This document shows, piece by piece, positions 10,302 through 19,398 of a stretch of 64,000 bases of DNA. The stretch spans positions 34,311 to 98,310 of the forward strand of contig NZ_BAWM01000018.1 of assembly GCF_000759675.1 (NCBI RefSeq), given 5' to 3'. The notes beneath the pieces were generated by a model. It ran no database searches. It saw nothing but the letters and a program-made list of their open reading frames with translations, and was not told where the DNA came from. Position 1 is the first letter of the stretch; the number at the start of each line of letters is the position of its first letter. Made by a program: the position numbers and the translations under genes. Origin of the DNA: Neobacillus niacini. GTDB lineage: Bacteria; Bacillota; Bacilli; Bacillales; Cytobacillaceae.

Positions 10302-10868
10302 CTAATATCTAATTAACGATAGTATTTCAGAACGAGCAATGGTATCACTTGCAAGATTGCCTCGTACTGCAGTTGTTACTGTCTTTGACCCTGGTTTTTT
10401 TACCCCACGCATTGTCATACACATATGTTCTGCCTCGACAACAACCATTACTCCATGTGGATCTAATTTTTCCATCATACTATCAGCAATGGTAGAGGTA
10501 ATTCTCTCCTGTAGCTGGGGTCTTTTGGCAACAGCCTCCACCGCCCTAGCTAATTTGCTTAATCCCGTTACCCGTCCATTTTTAGGAATATATGCTACAT
10601 GTGCTTTTCCAAAGAAAGGTACAAGATGATGTTCACACATGGAATAGAAAGGGATATCTTTTACCAGAACTAATTCTTCATGGTCTTCACTGAAAATGGT
10701 TTCGAAATGTTTTTTCGGATCTTCATTCAGACCACTAAACACTTCTTCATACATTTTCGCTACTCGTTTCGGTGTATCAAGAAGACCTTCTCTGCTGGGA
10801 TCTTCACCAATCGCTGTTAATATTAAACGTACCGCCTCTTCAATTTGGGTACGATTCACTTCTGACAT
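10302..10868 (-). CDS. folE: GTP cyclohydrolase I
   Basis: Zinc enzyme that opens GTP to dihydroneopterin triphosphate, the first folate step (mtrA in B. subtilis). Zinc ligands are seen in [13 protein letters not shown] and [11 protein letters not shown], and the substrate loop in [25 protein letters not shown] seven bases before the ATG at 10868 fixes a 188-aa product; the longer upstream frame is rejected. It is first in a two-gene unit with mtrB. Confidence 0.96.
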   Translation of the reverse strand: MSEVNRTQIEEAVRLILTAIGEDPSREGLLDTPKRVAKMYEEVFSGLNEDPKKHFETIFSEDHEELVLVKDIPFYSMCEHHLVPFFGKAHVAYIPKNGRVTGLSKLARAVEAVAKRPQLQERITSTIADSMMEKLDPHGVMVVVEAEHMCMTMRGVKKPGSKTVTTAVRGNLASDTIARSEILSLIRY

Positions 10869-10960
10869 GCATATTCCCCCTACTATATATCTAACAAGTA
10901 TATATGACAAATACATATTAGCACAATAAATGTGATGTTCAAAATTACATGAGCATAGAA

Positions 10961-10990
10961 AAAAGGTCATGGGATTTACCATGACCTTTT
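10961..10990 (-). terminator. hbs terminator
   Basis: AAAAGGTCATGG and CCATGACCTTTT form a 12-bp stem with a 6-base loop behind hbs. T-rich bases lie on both sides, so it may act in both directions. Confidence 0.85.
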
Positions 10991-11014
10991 TGCCGAAGCA
11001 ATAAATTTATGTAA

Positions 11015-11287
11015 TTATTTTACTGCATCTTTAAGTGCTTTACCTGGTTTGAAAGCAGGAACTTTGCTTGCACCAATTTCGATTTCCTCACCAGTTTGAG
11101 GATTACGACCTTTACGTGCTGCACGTTCACGTACTTCAAAGTTACCAAAACCGATTAATTGGACTTTATCACCATTTTTTAAAGCATCTAAAATTGAATC
11201 AAAAACAGCATCAACTGCTTTTGTAGCGTCTTTTTTAGAAAGCTCGCTTGCTTCTGCAACTGCGTTAATTAGTTCTGTCTTGTTCAT
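11015..11287 (-). CDS. hbs: DNA-binding protein HU
   Basis: Small dimeric nucleoid protein that bends DNA. The 90-aa product [20 protein letters not shown] shows the HU fold. The conserved [21 protein letters not shown] is the DNA-binding beta arm. GGAGGAGGTG lies six bases before the ATG at 11287; the GTG inside that ribosome binding site is not used. It is a single gene between folE and spoIVA with its own terminator. Confidence 0.97.
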   Translation of the reverse strand: MNKTELINAVAEASELSKKDATKAVDAVFDSILDALKNGDKVQLIGFGNFEVRERAARKGRNPQTGEEIEIGASKVPAFKPGKALKDAVK

Positions 11288-11651
11288 GCTATTCACCTCC
11301 TCCCAATAATTTAAGTTAAGAATCGTAAATAAGATTACTTATCTACATTTCTAAACAATTTTTCATATTTCTATACGTCATAGCGCGGTTTTATTGGCAA
11401 AGTAAACAAAAATTACAGCTTTTGATATTTTAATCTACTTTTTTAATAAAAAACCCTATTATATAAAGGTTTTAAGCACCATAACGTGAGTCTGTTAAAA
11501 GATTATCACAATCATTTACGCTAATCAAGAATATTTCATTAAATAATGGTAATCTTTTCTTCATTTCTACAAATTTCTACTAAATTCCACTATTTTGGAC
11601 GTTGGATTTTGTAAAATAAGAAAAAAGACTCCAAATTGGAGTCTCCGCAGA
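11288..11651. other. Intergenic region spoIVA-hbs
   Basis: 364 bp without a gene. It must hold the hbs promoter on the minus strand and contains the spoIVA terminator at 11627-11643. The rest is AT-rich. I could not single out a confident -35/-10 pair. Confidence 0.6.
11627..11643 (-). terminator. spoIVA terminator
   Basis: GACTCCAATTTGGAGTC followed by TTTTTTC on the minus strand, eight bases after the spoIVA stop. Confidence 0.85.
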
Positions 11652-13130
11652 TTAAAGAATTATTGCAATCAAACCGCCTGAACCTTCGTTAATAATTCTC
11701 TCTAATGTTTCTTTTAGTTTATATCTCGCATTCTCTGGCATCAAGGATAGCTTCGCTTGGATACCTTCCCTAACGATTGAACTTAACGAGCGTCCAAAAA
11801 TATCAGAATTCCAGATGGATAGTGGATCATCCTCAAAGTCCTGCATTAAGTAGCGGACCAACTCTTCACTTTGCTTTTCAGTCCCGATAATTGGAGCGAA
11901 TTCAGATTCAACATCGACCTTAATCATATGAATCGATGGAGCTACTGCTCGCAGTCTTACTCCGAACCTTGCACCTTGACGGATAATCTCTGGCTCTTCC
12001 AGGCTCATATCTGATAGTGACGGTGAGGCAATACCGTAACCTGTCTGCTTCACCATTCTTAACGCGTCTGAAATATGATCATATTCCGCTTTTGCATGAG
12101 CAAAATCCTGCATTAGCTCAAGGAGATGATCCTTTCCTCTGATTTCAACTCCGACGATTTCTTTTAATATATCATCATAAAGTTCATCTGGAGCAAATAA
12201 GTCGATTTCTGCAACACCTTGACCCATTTCAATTCCGGCTAATCCAGCTCTCTCAATGTAGTCAAAGTCGCTAAATTGCTGCACGACCCTATCAACATCT
12301 CTTAATCTCTTGATATCTTTAACCGTTTCTTTAACTGCTTCTTGGTAACTTTCACGCAGCCAGTGATTCTCTCGCAATACCATTACCCAGCTAGGGAGAT
12401 TAACATTAACCTCAAGAACTGGAAACTCATATAGTGCCTCTCTGAGAACATTAAGTACATCACTGTCACGCATGCTTTCAACACTCATCGCTAGTACAGG
12501 AATGTCATACTTTTCTGCTAAGCTAGATCGAAGTGTTTCTGTGCTCGGGTGATATGGCTGAGCGCTATTGACGACCATAATAAACGGTTTGCCAACTTCC
12601 TTCAGCTCGTTAATCACTCGTTCCTCAGCTTCAATGTAATTACTTCTTGGGATTTCACCAATTGTGCCGTCAGTAGTCACCACTACACCAATCGTAGAAT
12701 GCTCCTGAATGACTTTTCTTGTTCCAATTTCAGCTGCTTCATGGAATGGAATCGGCTCTTCATACCATGGAGTAGTAATCATCCTAGGACCATTTTCGTC
12801 CTCATACCCTTTAGCACCTGGAACGGTGTAACCGACACAATCAACCAGTCTAATATTAACATTAAGTCCTTCGTCAACATGGACAGTAGCAGCTTGATTA
12901 GGAACGAACTTGGGCTCAGTTGTCATGATTGTTTTTCCTGCAGCACTTTGAGGAAGCTCATCCACTGTTCTAGATCTCTCTGCTTCATTGTCTATATTCG
13001 GTAAAACCACAAGCTCCATAAATTTTTTAATAAATGTGGATTTTCCTGTTCTAACAGCACCTACTACTCCTAAATAAATATCACCGCCGGTTCTTTCGGC
13101 AATATCTTTGAAAATATCAACCTTTTCCAA
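11652..13130 (-). CDS. spoIVA: Spore morphogenetic ATPase SpoIVA
   Basis: Mother-cell protein that coats the forespore outer membrane, polymerises by ATP hydrolysis and forms the basement layer of the spore coat. At 492 aa it has the length of the B. subtilis protein. The Walker A motif GAVRTGKSTF (24-33) and the following TRAFAC-like GTPase-type core are clear (VDCVGYTVPGAKG, MVVNSAQPYHPS). A middle region and the C-terminal LIAIIL, which anchors to SpoVM in B. subtilis, follow. It is monocistronic, presumably under sigma-E. Confidence 0.98.
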   Translation of the reverse strand: MEKVDIFKDIAERTGGDIYLGVVGAVRTGKSTFIKKFMELVVLPNIDNEAERSRTVDELPQSAAGKTIMTTEPKFVPNQAATVHVDEGLNVNIRLVDCVGYTVPGAKGYEDENGPRMITTPWYEEPIPFHEAAEIGTRKVIQEHSTIGVVVTTDGTIGEIPRSNYIEAEERVINELKEVGKPFIMVVNSAQPYHPSTETLRSSLAEKYDIPVLAMSVESMRDSDVLNVLREALYEFPVLEVNVNLPSWVMVLRENHWLRESYQEAVKETVKDIKRLRDVDRVVQQFSDFDYIERAGLAGIEMGQGVAEIDLFAPDELYDDILKEIVGVEIRGKDHLLELMQDFAHAKAEYDHISDALRMVKQTGYGIASPSLSDMSLEEPEIIRQGARFGVRLRAVAPSIHMIKVDVESEFAPIIGTEKQSEELVRYLMQDFEDDPLSIWNSDIFGRSLSSIVREGIQAKLSLMPENARYKLKETLERIINEGSGGLIAIIL

Positions 13131-13358
13131 GTGATCCCCTCCCGATCATAGAGTAAAGTGGGATAATATTATCCATCAAGATATTTTTGGACAATATATA
13201 TTTATGACGTTGTCCTATATTGTTATGACAGTTTTTTAAAAAATTTTTTACCCCCTTAATAAATATTCCTTGAATATGCTAGTATCTTTTGTGTCTGAAC
13301 AGTTGATCGAATGAGGGTTTTAAGGTAAAGTAACAGAGATCTTTTTTGACCAAAAAAA

Positions 13359-13396
13359 AACCCTTCTCCTACAATATATTTCACAGGAGAAGGGTT
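13359..13396 (-). terminator. yphF terminator
   Basis: AACCCTTCTCCT and AGGAGAAGGGTT form a perfect 12-bp stem with a long loop, then nine T on the minus strand. It lies 18 bases behind the yphF stop. Confidence 0.9.
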
Positions 13397-13413
13397 ATGA
13401 CTATTTGATATTC

Positions 13414-14121
13414 TTATTGCTTTAAAAAAACTGGTTCATTAGTCTCAGGATCCACTGTATACGGTATAGAATAGGCAGGGACAAACATTGAATCTTCCAC
13501 AAGAATATTACGAATATCCTCACCTGGTTTTATCTTCTTGTCCGTTTTTTTAAGTTCCTGAAATAAATCTTGCCGGTAATCGACATAGACTTCAGCGTCT
13601 GTCGTTACCACAAACGGAAGATTTTGATTAGTAAATGGACTAACGGCGAATGGCTCCTGCTTATACCCCAATTCATTAAAATCAATGGTATACACATTAT
13701 CAGCAAGTTTTTCTTTATATGGCGGGTAGCCATTGGATTTAATTCTAATATTAATATCACGAATCGTATCAGCCATTCTTAAGTCTAATAGTTTTACGGT
13801 TGGGTTGGTTTCAACATCTACAAGAACATATTGGAAGATCCCGCCACTTTCAAACGCATTCCCTGGCGGCTCAGCAATATATTTAGGAGCAATTTTCTTG
13901 AATTCAATTGGATACTTTTGGTAGATAGGAGTCACTGCATCTCTTGTTTTTATCGGTAAGATTCCGCCATTATCCTCCTTAAAGGAATTCACTGCTTGTT
14001 GAACCGCTTCGATTTGGTCTGTATATGGGATTTGATTTTCCGCTAACTTTTCAGATGGATACATACATCCTGATAAAAACAAAGTTAGAACTAGTAATGC
14101 TCCAACGACTTTCCAATTCAT
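13414..14121 (-). CDS. yphF: YphF family lipoprotein
   Basis: Predicted exported lipoprotein of 235 aa with unknown role. The ATG at 14121 has AGGTGA close upstream and begins MNWKVVGALLVLTLFLSGC. That is a short positive n-region, a hydrophobic stretch and a lipobox ending in Cys19. The mature part has no catalytic motif I recognise. Its position beside yphE, between spoIVA and gpsA, matches B. subtilis yphF. In that species the neighbourhood is linked to sporulation, but no function follows from the sequence. Confidence 0.85.
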   Translation of the reverse strand: MNWKVVGALLVLTLFLSGCMYPSEKLAENQIPYTDQIEAVQQAVNSFKEDNGGILPIKTRDAVTPIYQKYPIEFKKIAPKYIAEPPGNAFESGGIFQYVLVDVETNPTVKLLDLRMADTIRDINIRIKSNGYPPYKEKLADNVYTIDFNELGYKQEPFAVSPFTNQNLPFVVTTDAEVYVDYRQDLFQELKKTDKKIKPGEDIRNILVEDSMFVPAYSIPYTVDPETNEPVFLKQ

Positions 14122-14143
14122 ACAATCACCTATTTTTTCTGTA

Positions 14144-14329
14144 TTATGTAAAAAGGACAATAAACAACGTGATTCCCGAAATGATTAAAAAAATGTAAGC
14201 AATAACCGCAGTTAAAAACTTTAGCACGCCTGTTAACTTATAACGACTCAGATAAATTGTAATAATAGCAAGGAACATAAGTCCCATTCCTGCAATGGAT
14301 ATCCACATTTTCAGCATACCTGGTGACAA
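14144..14329 (-). CDS. yphE: YphE family small membrane protein (DUF2768)
   Basis: About 61 aa with two hydrophobic helices (ISIAGMGLMFLAIITIYLS and FLTAVIAYIFLIISGITLFI) joined by a short basic loop (RYKLTG). Its likely start is the TTG at 14329, seven bases behind GGGGGG (SPGMLKMW); the longer frame upstream lacks a ribosome binding site. It is recognised as the DUF2768/YphE family by position and the LKMWISIAGMG start. Function is unknown. Confidence 0.75.
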   Translation of the reverse strand: MSPGMLKMWISIAGMGLMFLAIITIYLSRYKLTGVLKFLTAVIAYIFLIISGITLFIVLFT

Positions 14330-14445
14330 AATGACACCCCCCTTATTCCGAAAGCTATTATAACATAAGGAAGGTGTTTTCATAAAAATTTTTGTTTTTT
14401 TACAACAGAGCTGTGAAAAAGGAATTCTTGTTTATATAACTTTTT

Positions 14446-14540
14446 GATTTGTGCGGAAGGCACGAGATCCTCGAAAATGCTATCGCATTTCCTTCGTGCG
14501 GTGATTATTCAAAGAAGCTTTCCTTAGTGGAGCACAAATC
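14446..14540. repeat. Intergenic inverted-repeat element, subfamily 2
   Basis: Bounded by perfect 9-bp ends GATTTGTGC and GCACAAATC, with an internal hairpin around GAAAATGC-TATC-GCATTTC. It shares the block CCTTCGTGCG, followed by GAAGCTT, with the element at 40705-40792, so the two belong to one family. Confidence 0.75.
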
Positions 14541-14560
14541 AACACCACCACAACAAAAAA

Positions 14561-14595
14561 ACTGAAGTAAAGAGGGGCGAATTCCTTACTTCAGT
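14561..14595 (-). terminator. gpsA terminator
   Basis: ACTGAAGTAA and TTACTTCAGT form a perfect 10-bp stem, followed by TTTTTTT on the minus strand. It lies about 125 bases behind the gpsA stop. Confidence 0.75.
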
Positions 14596-14719
14596 CTTAG
14601 TGACTAAACAACCCATTTATTAGGTTCATACTTCACGTGTGCTTCGCTTGCATTGTATGCAATCATGAGGGGATGCGCACTCAATGAATGCCTATTTTTC
14701 AATGAAAAATGCACAATTT

Positions 14720-15775
14720 TTAATCTTCGAGGTTTCTTTCATCGAGAATATTCACTAAGTCTTCCATTTCATGAGTTTTACCGCGTGCCATTAATACATC
14801 AACAGCGTCTTTTGCATTTTTCCCATTAAATAATACATCATAGAGGGCAAATGTGATCGGCATGCTGACATTATACTTCTTAGCTAGCTGATAGGCTGCT
14901 TTCGTTGTCCTTACTCCCTCTACAACCATTCCCATATTATCGAGAACCTCATCAAGATTTTTTCCTTTACCAAGTAGATTTCCAGCTCTCCAGTTCCTTG
15001 AATGGACGCTTGTACAAGTTACAATTAAGTCCCCAATTCCCGTTAATCCAGAAAAGGTTAAAGGGTTTGCCCCCATTTTTGTACCAAGTCGAGCTATTTC
15101 TGCTAATCCTCTGGTTATTAATGCAGCTTTTGCATTATCACCATACCCCAGCCCGTCTGTTATTCCGGCAGCCAAAGCAATGATATTCTTTAATGCTCCG
15201 CCGATTTCAACTCCAATAACATCTTGATTCGTATACACCCGAAAATTATGGTTAATAAACAAATCTTGTATTTCTTCTGCAGCTCCCATATCCTCAGACG
15301 AAACAGTTACGGTTGTTGGGTGTCTCATGCTAACTTCCTCGGCATGGCTTGGACCTGAGAGGACTACAACTGCTTTTAAAAGTTCACTTGGCATTTCCTC
15401 TTTTATCAGTTCGGAAATTCTCAAAAGGGAATCTGGCTCAATTCCTTTACTAACATGCGCAATGGTCAAAGGTGTGTTTTGAACAATACATATTTTCCTA
15501 ATTACTTCCCGAATTGCTTTCGTCGGTACCGCTAATATAACCGTTTTGATTCCTGCTAAAGTATCACTTAATGAAGCATAACCGACAATTAACTCAGGTA
15601 GATTTATTTCTGGTAAATATTTTTTATTTGTATGAAATTGATTAATTTCTTGAACTTGGGATTCATTATGGCTCCACAATCGGACTTCATGTTCATTGTC
15701 TGCAAGGACCATCGCAAGGGCAGTCCCCCAGCTCCCAGCACCAATAACGGCTACAGCTTCTTTATTTTCCTGCAT
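14720..15775 (-). CDS. gpsA: NAD(P)-dependent glycerol-3-phosphate dehydrogenase
   Basis: Reduces dihydroxyacetone phosphate to sn-glycerol-3-phosphate for phospholipid synthesis. The 351-aa protein has the N-terminal Rossmann motif [10 protein letters not shown] (12-21), [18 protein letters not shown], and the catalytic lysine region [24 protein letters not shown] precedes the ATG. It lies 22 bases after der, as in B. subtilis, and probably shares its transcript. Confidence 0.97.
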   Translation of the reverse strand: MQENKEAVAVIGAGSWGTALAMVLADNEHEVRLWSHNESQVQEINQFHTNKKYLPEINLPELIVGYASLSDTLAGIKTVILAVPTKAIREVIRKICIVQNTPLTIAHVSKGIEPDSLLRISELIKEEMPSELLKAVVVLSGPSHAEEVSMRHPTTVTVSSEDMGAAEEIQDLFINHNFRVYTNQDVIGVEIGGALKNIIALAAGITDGLGYGDNAKAALITRGLAEIARLGTKMGANPLTFSGLTGIGDLIVTCTSVHSRNWRAGNLLGKGKNLDEVLDNMGMVVEGVRTTKAAYQLAKKYNVSMPITFALYDVLFNGKNAKDAVDVLMARGKTHEMEDLVNILDERNLED

Positions 15776-15797
15776 TTAGATCACTCCCACCATAAAA

Positions 15798-17108
15798 TTA
15801 TTTTCTTTCTCTTGCGTAAATTTTTATCGGGGTTCCCTCGAATCCAAAAGCGTCCCTGATTCGGTTTTCTAAGAAGCGCTCATAAGAGAAATGCAGTAAT
15901 TCTGGTTCGTTTACAAAGACAACAAAGGTTGGCGGTTTTACAGCTACCTGTGTAGTGTAATAAATCTTTAATCGACGACCTTTATCCGTTGGTGTTGGAT
16001 TCATGGCTACCGCATCCATTATTATATCATTTAAAACGCTTGTTTCGACGCGCATTGCATGGTTTTCGCTTGCAGTATTGATCATTGGCAGTAGAGTATG
16101 AATACGTTTTTTAGTCTTTGCAGATAAGAAAACAATCGGAGCATAGCTTAGGAAGAGAAAATGTTCTCTAATCTTTTGTTCAAGTTCCTTCATTGTTTTT
16201 TCATCTTTTTCAACCGCATCCCATTTGTTGACCACAATAACAATTGCCCTGCCAGCTTCATGTGCATAACCGGCAATTTTCTTATCCTGTTCTATGATTC
16301 CTTCTTCTGCATTAATGACAACTAAAACAACATCTGACCGTTCTATTGCCCTTAGGGCACGGAGTACACTATATTTTTCTGTACTCTCATACACTTTTCC
16401 TTTTTTCCGCATTCCAGCAGTATCAATAATGACATACTTATCGCCATTATACGTATAAGGAGAATCGACAGCATCTCTTGTTGTTCCAGCAATATCACTG
16501 ACAATGACACGGTCTTCTCCCAAAATTGCATTCACTAATGATGACTTCCCAACATTTGGTCGGCCTATTAAAGAAAATTTAATGACATCCGCGTCATAAT
16601 CTTGTCCCTTATTCTTTGGAAAATGTTTTGCTGCCTCATCCAGCAAGTCACCCAATCCGAGACCATGAGAACCTGATACTGGTATAGGTTCGCCAAATCC
16701 TAGGGCATAAAAATCATAAATTTGTTCACGCATTTCAGGATTATCAATTTTGTTAACAGCTAATACAATAGGTTTTTTTGATTTATATAATATCTTTGCT
16801 ACCTCTTCGTCTGCAGCAGTTACTCCTTCTCTGCCATTTGTTAAAAAAATGATAACATCGGCTTCGTCTATAGCTATTTCAGCCTGCTGACGAATTTGCT
16901 CGAGAAATGGTTCATCCCCGATATCAATACCACCCGTATCAATTACATTAAAATCATGTGTTAACCATTCCCCTGAGCTGTAAATTCGATCTCGCGTTAC
17001 TCCTGGGATATCCTCAACGATGGAAATTCTCTCTCCAACAATTCTGTTAAAAATAGTCGATTTCCCGACATTTGGTCGCCCTACAATGGCTATAACAGGT
17101 TTTACCAT
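15798..17108 (-). CDS. der: Ribosome-associated GTPase Der (EngA)
   Basis: Essential GTPase for 50S subunit assembly. It carries two G domains in tandem, with P-loops GRPNVGKST and GRPNVGKSS and NKxD motifs NKID and NKWD, then a C-terminal KH-like domain ([21 protein letters not shown]). The start [15 protein letters not shown] (17108) fits the family and gives 436 aa; two upstream ATGs lack a spaced ribosome binding site. In B. subtilis seaA lies just upstream; here a repeat-containing gap is found instead. Confidence 0.97.
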   Translation of the reverse strand: MVKPVIAIVGRPNVGKSTIFNRIVGERISIVEDIPGVTRDRIYSSGEWLTHDFNVIDTGGIDIGDEPFLEQIRQQAEIAIDEADVIIFLTNGREGVTAADEEVAKILYKSKKPIVLAVNKIDNPEMREQIYDFYALGFGEPIPVSGSHGLGLGDLLDEAAKHFPKNKGQDYDADVIKFSLIGRPNVGKSSLVNAILGEDRVIVSDIAGTTRDAVDSPYTYNGDKYVIIDTAGMRKKGKVYESTEKYSVLRALRAIERSDVVLVVINAEEGIIEQDKKIAGYAHEAGRAIVIVVNKWDAVEKDEKTMKELEQKIREHFLFLSYAPIVFLSAKTKKRIHTLLPMINTASENHAMRVETSVLNDIIMDAVAMNPTPTDKGRRLKIYYTTQVAVKPPTFVVFVNEPELLHFSYERFLENRIRDAFGFEGTPIKIYARERK

Positions 17109-17219
17109 TATAATCGCCATCCTTTCATCCATATATTTATCAATATTTTGTTATTTTTATCGTTAAAGCAGAGAAACTCAATTTATATAATTAAGCAATT
17201 GCGTACTAATGATAAAGAA

Positions 17220-17242
17220 ACCCTTCTTTCCAGGAGAAGGGT
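17220..17242 (-). terminator. Terminator between yphA and der
   Basis: ACCCTTCT and AGAAGGGT form an 8-bp stem followed by TTCTTTAT on the minus strand. The sequence resembles the yphF terminator. Confidence 0.6.
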
Positions 17243-17293
17243 CTAACCATATTATTTTAGCAATGTGAATCCTTTCCTGCAATGGTAAAGTTT

Positions 17294-17416
17294 AAAAGCG
17301 TAAGGCGCCCGCCTATCGGCGACAAGCGGAAGACGAGCCGGCAGGAAGGTTGCTCTTCAACCTTCTTGACGGATTGGCTGTAGACCATAGAGCCGATGGC
17401 GCCTGAAGCTGGATAG
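17294..17416 (+). repeat. Intergenic structured repeat, subfamily 1 (copy A)
   Basis: Starts AAAAGCGTAAGGCGCC and ends GGCGCCTGAAGCTGGATAG, so the ends are complementary (GGCGCC). The core is GACGAGCCGGC, GAAGGTTG, CAACCTTC, TTGACGGATTGGC, which folds into a stem. The same core is found at 33157-33300, 57485-57754 and 61405-61536; a related element lies on the opposite strand at 52164-52296. Confidence 0.8.
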
Positions 17417-17435
17417 CTCCCAAGACAAGAATAAT

Positions 17436-18044
17436 TTAAGATGATTTTTGCTTCCCTTTTTCCAAAAAGTGAAAATGATTTTGAAAGATGGTACCCGCAT
17501 TTTCAAGAATACTCCAGCTGACAAGCAGCAAGACTACTAATGAAGACACATCTAGATAAGCGATTGACCCAATTGGATAGGAAAACTCAAATTTACTTAG
17601 GTAATAAGCATAGAGCATCTCTCCTTGCATGGTGCCGCTAACAATAATCAACAATCTGTCTTTTAATGAATTTTGTAAAAATATTGCTAAGCAGCTAAAG
17701 CAAATCGCCATCATCCATTCCTTTTGAAAAATTACCCAAATGGGATCATAAATGACAAATAAGTTAAAGGTAACGTATGAAATCGTTACAATAAATGAAC
17801 AAATAAAGGCATATAGCAATGATCCCAGCTTTTTCTTACTAAAAATAATATAAGATAATAGCAGCATAAATAATCCACTAGCATAAAACTCGAAGCCCAT
17901 AAACATAAAATTCACATTTGAAAAGATAATGAACATTAAAATGCCCGCAGCTAATTTTGTACGATAAAGATTTTGCTTGTTCATAAAAAAAGTTATGTAC
18001 ACCCAAAATACCCAAATTATCCAATAAAACATTGAACCTTCCAT
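17436..18044 (-). CDS. yphA: YphA family integral membrane protein
   Basis: About 202 aa and strongly hydrophobic, with about six membrane segments (for example FYWIIWVFWVYITFF and GLFMLLLSYIIF) and a basic C-terminal tail (LEKGKQKSS). AGGAGG lies nine bases before the ATG at 18044. Its position between fni and der and its size match B. subtilis YphA. No catalytic motif is visible and the function is unknown. Confidence 0.75.
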   Translation of the reverse strand: MEGSMFYWIIWVFWVYITFFMNKQNLYRTKLAAGILMFIIFSNVNFMFMGFEFYASGLFMLLLSYIIFSKKKLGSLLYAFICSFIVTISYVTFNLFVIYDPIWVIFQKEWMMAICFSCLAIFLQNSLKDRLLIIVSGTMQGEMLYAYYLSKFEFSYPIGSIAYLDVSSLVVLLLVSWSILENAGTIFQNHFHFLEKGKQKSS

Positions 18045-18154
18045 TATCACACACCTCCTACTATTTCCATTATCGGTATTCTTTATGTAGTTTCATACTT
18101 CCCTGAATAATCTTTACTCAACAAAATCATGTTAATAGTAGGAGGTGTGGAGAA

Positions 18155-18298
18155 ATGGGAAAGGATCGACAAGAAAAAAAGTTAAAAGCAAGTAGAAAAG
18201 TTGAATCAGATCGCGACCAGGCGTTACACTATCCTGGAGCAACGAAACTTCAAAGCCCTGAAGAAGCAAGAGGATTAAACGATAATAAGTATAGTTAA
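18155..18298 (+). CDS. ypzI: YpzI family small protein
   Basis: 47-aa highly charged soluble peptide, MGKDRQEKKLKASRKVESD at the start and SPEEARGLNDNKYS at the end. GGAGG lies upstream and a strong terminator follows directly. It runs opposite to its neighbours yphA and fni. I recognise it as the YpzI family of Bacillaceae by its start and its place next to yphA. The function is unknown; a role in spores is only a guess. Confidence 0.8.
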   Translation: MGKDRQEKKLKASRKVESDRDQALHYPGATKLQSPEEARGLNDNKYS

Positions 18299-18303
18299 AA
18301 AAT

Positions 18304-18328
18304 AAGCTCCCGCTGGCTGCGGGAGCTT
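18304..18328 (+). terminator. ypzI terminator, shared with fni
   Basis: AAGCTCCCGC and GCGGGAGCTT form a perfect 10-bp stem followed by TATTTTAT. It lies between the converging ypzI and fni and touches the fni stop codon, so it may serve both. Confidence 0.85.
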
Positions 18329-19386
18329 TATTTTATAGTACGTATGCTGTATGTTTTTGTATCGATTCCCCTTTGGGTTAGCCAATGATGCATATGTCCA
18401 GATATCATTAATGGAGCTCTTTGTAAATCTTGGATAGATTTAGCACCTAAAGCAGTCATAATTATTTTTAACTCATTATGAAGTGAGGTGATCTCTTCAT
18501 ATAGTGAATCAATTCCCTTTTCAAAAAGGATTTTTAGAAAGTAACCAGCAAACCCGATAGCACTAGCTCCTAATGCTATTCCTTTAGCCATTTCATAACT
18601 AGAGGTAACCCCGCCAGACCCTATGATAGAGATTGGTCCCAAAGCGTGTGAGGCTTCAGAAATCGAGATTGCTGTAGGTATTCCCCATTGATTAAAGAAC
18701 GCTTGTGATTTATCACTGCGCTTGTTTTCAATTTCAGCAAAATTTGTTCCCCCAAAACCACCGATGTCCACAGCAGTAACGCCTACAGATGAAAGAGACT
18801 CTACGGTTTCTTTACCCATACCAAATCCAACTTCTTTCACTATAACGGGAACGGTTACCGCTTTTACAATTGCTTCTATTCTCTTTAGAGCACCAGAAAA
18901 TTCCCGGTCTCCTTCGGGCATTGTGAGCTCCTGGATTACATTTAAATGTACCTGTAAGGCATTTGCCTCAATCATATCAATAGCCATTTTTGCTTGATCA
19001 GGAGATGCTTCACTCCCTAAATTGGCAATCAGCACTCCAGATGGGTATTCTCTTCTTACTACTTCATATGTAAAACTCTCAGATTTATCTTTCAGTGCAG
19101 ACATTTGTGACCCGACTGCCATGGCAAGCCCTGCTTCCTTTGCCACCATAGCTAGCTGCTTGTTAAGATTGTAGGTTTTCTCACCACCGCCACCTGTCAT
19201 AGCATTGATAAAAATTGGCGAACTTAAAGAAAGTTCGCCAATTTTTTGGTGAAAGGTGACATCTGAAACATTAATGTTTGGTAAACTTTGATGAATAAAT
19301 TGAACATCATCAAATGCTGTTGATCGCTTTTGCCCAGTTTCTAGGGCATAACGAATATGATCCCATTTCCGCTCAGATCTAGACAC
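18328..19386 (-). CDS. fni: Type 2 isopentenyl-diphosphate isomerase
   Basis: FMN- and NADPH-dependent isomerase interconverting IPP and DMAPP; it feeds HepS/HepT and other prenyltransferases. The 352-aa protein has RKWDHIRYA, the flavin-site segments MTGGGGEKT and [17 protein letters not shown], and IGGFGGTNF with [19 protein letters not shown]. The start is GTG (19386) with GGTGATATTAA upstream. It follows ypfD by 12 bases. Confidence 0.95.
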   Translation of the reverse strand: MSRSERKWDHIRYALETGQKRSTAFDDVQFIHQSLPNINVSDVTFHQKIGELSLSSPIFINAMTGGGGEKTYNLNKQLAMVAKEAGLAMAVGSQMSALKDKSESFTYEVVRREYPSGVLIANLGSEASPDQAKMAIDMIEANALQVHLNVIQELTMPEGDREFSGALKRIEAIVKAVTVPVIVKEVGFGMGKETVESLSSVGVTAVDIGGFGGTNFAEIENKRSDKSQAFFNQWGIPTAISISEASHALGPISIIGSGGVTSSYEMAKGIALGASAIGFAGYFLKILFEKGIDSLYEEITSLHNELKIIMTALGAKSIQDLQRAPLMISGHMHHWLTQRGIDTKTYSIRTIK

Positions 19387-19398
19387 TTAATATCACCA

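Larger units (their letters stand above)
14330..14719. other. Intergenic region gpsA-yphE
   Basis: 390 bp without a gene. It holds an inverted-repeat element (14446-14540), the gpsA terminator (14561-14595), and a GC-mixed stretch (14630-14710) with short palindromes such as GCATTGTATGCAATC. No reading frame here has a ribosome binding site. Confidence 0.7.
17109..17435. other. Intergenic region der-yphA
   Basis: 327 bp without a gene, containing a subfamily 1 repeat (17294-17416) and the hairpin at 17220-17242. B. subtilis carries seaA (yphB) here. I see no remnant of it in any frame. Confidence 0.7.

Noticed and set aside
11288..11651. Small RNA gene between hbs and spoIVA
   Set aside because: Only the spoIVA terminator hairpin is visible; no second promoter or structured block was found.
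12549..13004. 151-aa plus-strand frame inside spoIVA
   Set aside because: Antisense shadow of a clear, full-length spoIVA, with no ribosome binding site or recognisable domain.
13198..13230. Sigma-E promoter of spoIVA
   Set aside because: Several CATA-type motifs occur upstream of spoIVA (for example CATAAATAT with a TCATAAC 15 bases before it), but none matches both boxes well enough to choose.
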